Below are positions 61,912 to 64,000 of a stretch of 64,000 nucleotides of DNA, piece by piece. The stretch comes from Clostridia bacterium. GTDB taxonomy: Bacteria > Bacillota > Clostridia > Christensenellales > CAG-138. Within the stretch, counting starts at the first letter, position 1. Each line of letters starts with the position of its first letter. Under the pieces are notes generated by a model. The model was not told where the DNA came from. It did not search any database and was given only the letters and a program-made list of their open reading frames with translations. Both the position numbers and the translations under genes were made by a program. The DNA lies in the NCBI GenBank assembly GCA_017538255.1, contig JAFYJD010000024.1, forward strand, positions 1 to 64,000, in the 5' to 3' direction.

Positions 61912-64000
61912 ATGAGAACGGGCGAAGAAAAGCTCAACGGAGACATCAAAAAAGCATTCGAGGCGGCAACGCCGAATGTGCTCGATTCCGTACTTTCCTC
62001 TCTGGACTCGGAAAGGGGAAAGGTGGTTTCAATGAATACCGATACTAATACAAAAACCAAAAAAGCAAGGCCCCGCATCGTGGGGATCATAGCGGCAGCG
62101 GCTGCGTTTATGCTGATACTCGGCGCGGTGCTTGCCGTGGCGACACTCAACAAAACGGGCGACAAGGTCTTTGCAACGGTGCTGCTCGACGTTAACCCGA
62201 GCATCGGCCTTGAGGTAAACAAGCAAGAAAAGGTGATAAGGGTCGACGCGCTCAACGAGGACGCAAAGATCATTATCGGAGATATGGATTTTGAAGGCAG
62301 CAGCATTGATGTTGCGGTCAACGCGCTGATCGGCTCGATGCTCCGCAAGGGCTATCTGAGCGATATCGCGAACTCGATCCTTATCACGGTCGACAACGCG
62401 GACGCAAGGAAGGCTGCGGAACTGCAAAAACGCCTCGCGAGCGAGATCGAATCCGTGCTGGCGCACAGCGTCGGCGGCGCGGTCATCAGCCAGACCGTCG
62501 AGCATTCCGCGGAAGTATCCAAAGAAGCCGACGAATACGGCGTCAGCGTGGGCAAAGCCCAGTTGATAAACAGCATCATCAAGCAGACCGCGCAGAGATA
62601 CACTTTTGAGGATCTCGTGGCACTGAACATCAATGAACTCAACCTGCTTATGGGCAAAGAGGGCAGGACTGCGGAAAGCGACGGCCCCATCTATGAGGGC
62701 GCGCCGAGCGAGAACGCCTATATCGGCAGGGATCGTGCGATCGAGATCGCGCTCGAATATGCAAATATCAGCCGCTCTGCTGTGATCGGCAATATCATCT
62801 GCGAGTTTGAGTACGAGCACAACCGTATGGTATACGAGGTCGAGTTCTCGACGGCGGACGCCGAGTACGATGCCGATATCGACGCGGTAACGGGCGCGGT
62901 AACCGATTTTGAGGTCGACAAGCATTTCGGTGCACCGATAACGAATCCTCCTGCGCCGAATCCTCCCGTAACGAACTCTCCCGCGCCGAATCCTCCCGTA
63001 ACCAACCCGCCGGCGCCGAATCCTCCCGTAACGAATCCTCCCGCGCCGAACTATATCGGAGAGGCGGCGGCAAAGCGCATAGCGTTTGAACGCGCCGGCG
63101 TTGCCGAGAGCCAGGTAAGGCAGCTCAAGATCAAACTCGACACCGAGAACGGCGTCAAGGTCTACGATGTGGAGTTCAAGGCGAACGGCTACGAGTACGA
63201 TATCGAGATCAACGCTTTGACAGGAGCCGTTATGAAGTTTGAAAAGGAGATCGACGACGACGCGAACCCGACACCGGCGCCGACCCAGCCCCCCGTGAGC
63301 ACGAACTATATCACGGCGGCAGAGGCCAAGGCGATCGCCCTCAAAAAAGCGGGCGTAACCGCGTCAGAAATCAGGAATTTCGAGATCGAATTCGATAAAG
63401 AAAACGGAGTATACGTGTACGAGATAGAGTTTGAAGCCAAGGGCTACGAATACGATATAACGGTAAACGCCAAGACGGGCGCCGTCATCAAGTTCGAGAG
63501 AGAAGTGGATACTGATTCCGCACCCAACCCGACCCAGGCCCCTGTGAGCACGAACTATATTACGGCCGAACAGGCCAAGGCGATCGCTCTCAAAAAAGCG
63601 GGCGTAACCGCGTCGGAAGTCAGGGATTTCGAGATCGAATTCGATAAAGAAAACGGAGTGTATGTTTACGAGATAGGGTTTGACGCCAAGGGCTACGAAT
63701 ACGATATAACGGTAAACGCCAAGACGGGCACAGTCATCAAGTTCGAGAGGGAAGCGGATACTGATTCCGCACCCAACCCGACCCAGCCGCCCGCAGGGAA
63801 CGGACTTATCACCGCGGCAGAGGCCAAGGCCATCGCTCTCAAACGGGCGGGGCTCACGGCGGCGCAGATAACGGCGTTTGAGATCGAACTCGACAAGGAC
63901 GACGGTATGTATGTGTACGAGGTGGAGTTCAAGGCGAACGGACGCGAATACAGCGTTGAGATAAACGCAAAGACGGGCGCCGTGATTGATTTTGACATAG
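61912..64000 (+). CDS. RsgI-like membrane anti-sigma with five PepSY repeats (3' end off window)
   Basis: Open frame of at least 696 residues without a stop before the window edge. Cytoplasmic N-terminus of 55 residues, membrane helix 56-78, then the RsgI-type extracellular motif LLDVNPSIGLEVNKQEKVIR. A helical stretch follows, then PepSY-like units beginning YIGRDRAIEIA, YIGEAAAKRIA, YITAAEAKAIA, YITAEQAKAIA and LITAAEAKAIA, each ending TGAV-type beta strands. Pro-rich linkers separate them. AGGAGG ribosome site, 16 bases after the sigma gene. PepSY repeats probably sense an extracytoplasmic ligand or protease. Confidence 0.9.
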   Translation, partial: MRTGEEKLNGDIKKAFEAATPNVLDSVLSSLDSERGKVVSMNTDTNTKTKKARPRIVGIIAAAAAFMLILGAVLAVATLNKTGDKVFATVLLDVNPSIGLEVNKQEKVIRVDALNEDAKIIIGDMDFEGSSIDVAVNALIGSMLRKGYLSDIANSILITVDNADARKAAELQKRLASEIESVLAHSVGGAVISQTVEHSAEVSKEADEYGVSVGKAQLINSIIKQTAQRYTFEDLVALNINELNLLMGKEGRTAESDGPIYEGAPSENAYIGRDRAIEIALEYANISRSAVIGNIICEFEYEHNRMVYEVEFSTADAEYDADIDAVTGAVTDFEVDKHFGAPITNPPAPNPPVTNSPAPNPPVTNPPAPNPPVTNPPAPNYIGEAAAKRIAFERAGVAESQVRQLKIKLDTENGVKVYDVEFKANGYEYDIEINALTGAVMKFEKEIDDDANPTPAPTQPPVSTNYITAAEAKAIALKKAGVTASEIRNFEIEFDKENGVYVYEIEFEAKGYEYDITVNAKTGAVIKFEREVDTDSAPNPTQAPVSTNYITAEQAKAIALKKAGVTASEVRDFEIEFDKENGVYVYEIGFDAKGYEYDITVNAKTGTVIKFEREADTDSAPNPTQPPAGNGLITAAEAKAIALKRAGLTAAQITAFEIELDKDDGMYVYEVEFKANGREYSVEINAKTGAVIDFDI
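62941..63050 (+). repeat. 30-bp tandem repeats encoding a Pro/Asn linker
   Basis: Three full and one partial copy, encoding TNPPAPNPPV repeats between PepSY units 1 and 2. Confidence 0.9.
63301..63798 (+). repeat. 249-bp tandem duplication of a PepSY unit
   Basis: Units 63301-63549 and 63550-63798 are nearly identical at the DNA level, including linker; units 2 and 5 are more divergent. Points to recent in-frame duplication. Confidence 0.85.

Noticed and set aside
62941-63050. CRISPR-like array
   Set aside because: The 30-bp repeats are contiguous without spacers and encode an in-frame proline linker.

Overview
The window is chromosomal DNA from a Bacillota organism, most likely an uncultured gut-type member of the Clostridia. 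This is inferred from strong GGAGG ribosome sites, consensus sigma-A promoters (many with exact 17-base spacers), the ruvX-DUF1292 pair, a glycine decarboxylase split into gcvPA and gcvPB, a DUF2232-rplI-dnaB cluster, and FMN riboswitch control of a RibU-type riboflavin transporter. The core genome is visibly GC-rich; the island between about 27.95 and 43.5 kb is mosaic and contains AT-rich blocks.

Region 1 (1-27.6 kb) is ordinary core genome. It begins with a partial structured RNA (possibly the 3' part of 6S RNA) and a lipoprotein, followed by ruvX, a DUF1292 gene, mntP and an unknown gene. Next come the glycine cleavage genes (gcvT, gcvH, gcvPA, gcvPB), a PHP phosphoesterase, carbamate kinase, a TtcA-like tRNA thiolase, an S41 peptidase, a HutD-like cupin coupled to mfd, an Fe-S aldo/keto reductase and a beta-CASP nuclease. 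A heterodimeric ABC exporter, FMN-riboswitch-controlled ribU, and DUF2232-rplI-dnaB complete the region.

Region 2 (27.8-43.5 kb) is a composite mobile island beside tRNA-Trp. It holds a MobC/relaxase mobilisation block with a gene nested inside the relaxase frame, a DUF3990/DUF3791 module that looks like toxin-antitoxin, and an IS256-family insertion sequence. An AT-rich regulatory/defence block follows: a membrane histidine kinase, a receiver protein whose start is out of frame across a 5-bp tandem repeat, a DUF4411 PIN-like protein and an ImmA/IrrE metallopeptidase. A type III restriction-modification system with a compositionally distinct recognition segment and a large serine recombinase complete the island.

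Region 3 (43.5-64 kb) returns to core genome: a TldD/TldE peptidase pair, a Sel1-P-loop fusion, a GNAT acetyltransferase and an M42 aminopeptidase. The replication genes are dnaA on the plus strand and recF-gyrB-gyrA on the minus strand, with no dnaN in the window. Between them lie two zinc-ribbon membrane proteins, a third small membrane protein and an XRE regulator. The window ends with mgtE behind a leader peptide and hairpin, and an ECF-like sigma factor with a PepSY-repeat RsgI-like anti-sigma that runs off the edge.

The most interesting targets for follow-up are the possibly phase-variable kinase/receiver cassette next to the type III R-M system, the mgtE leader, the nested relaxase gene and the PepSY-repeat sigma/anti-sigma pair. 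All functions are assigned by reading motifs, gene order and DNA signals; no database search was run.
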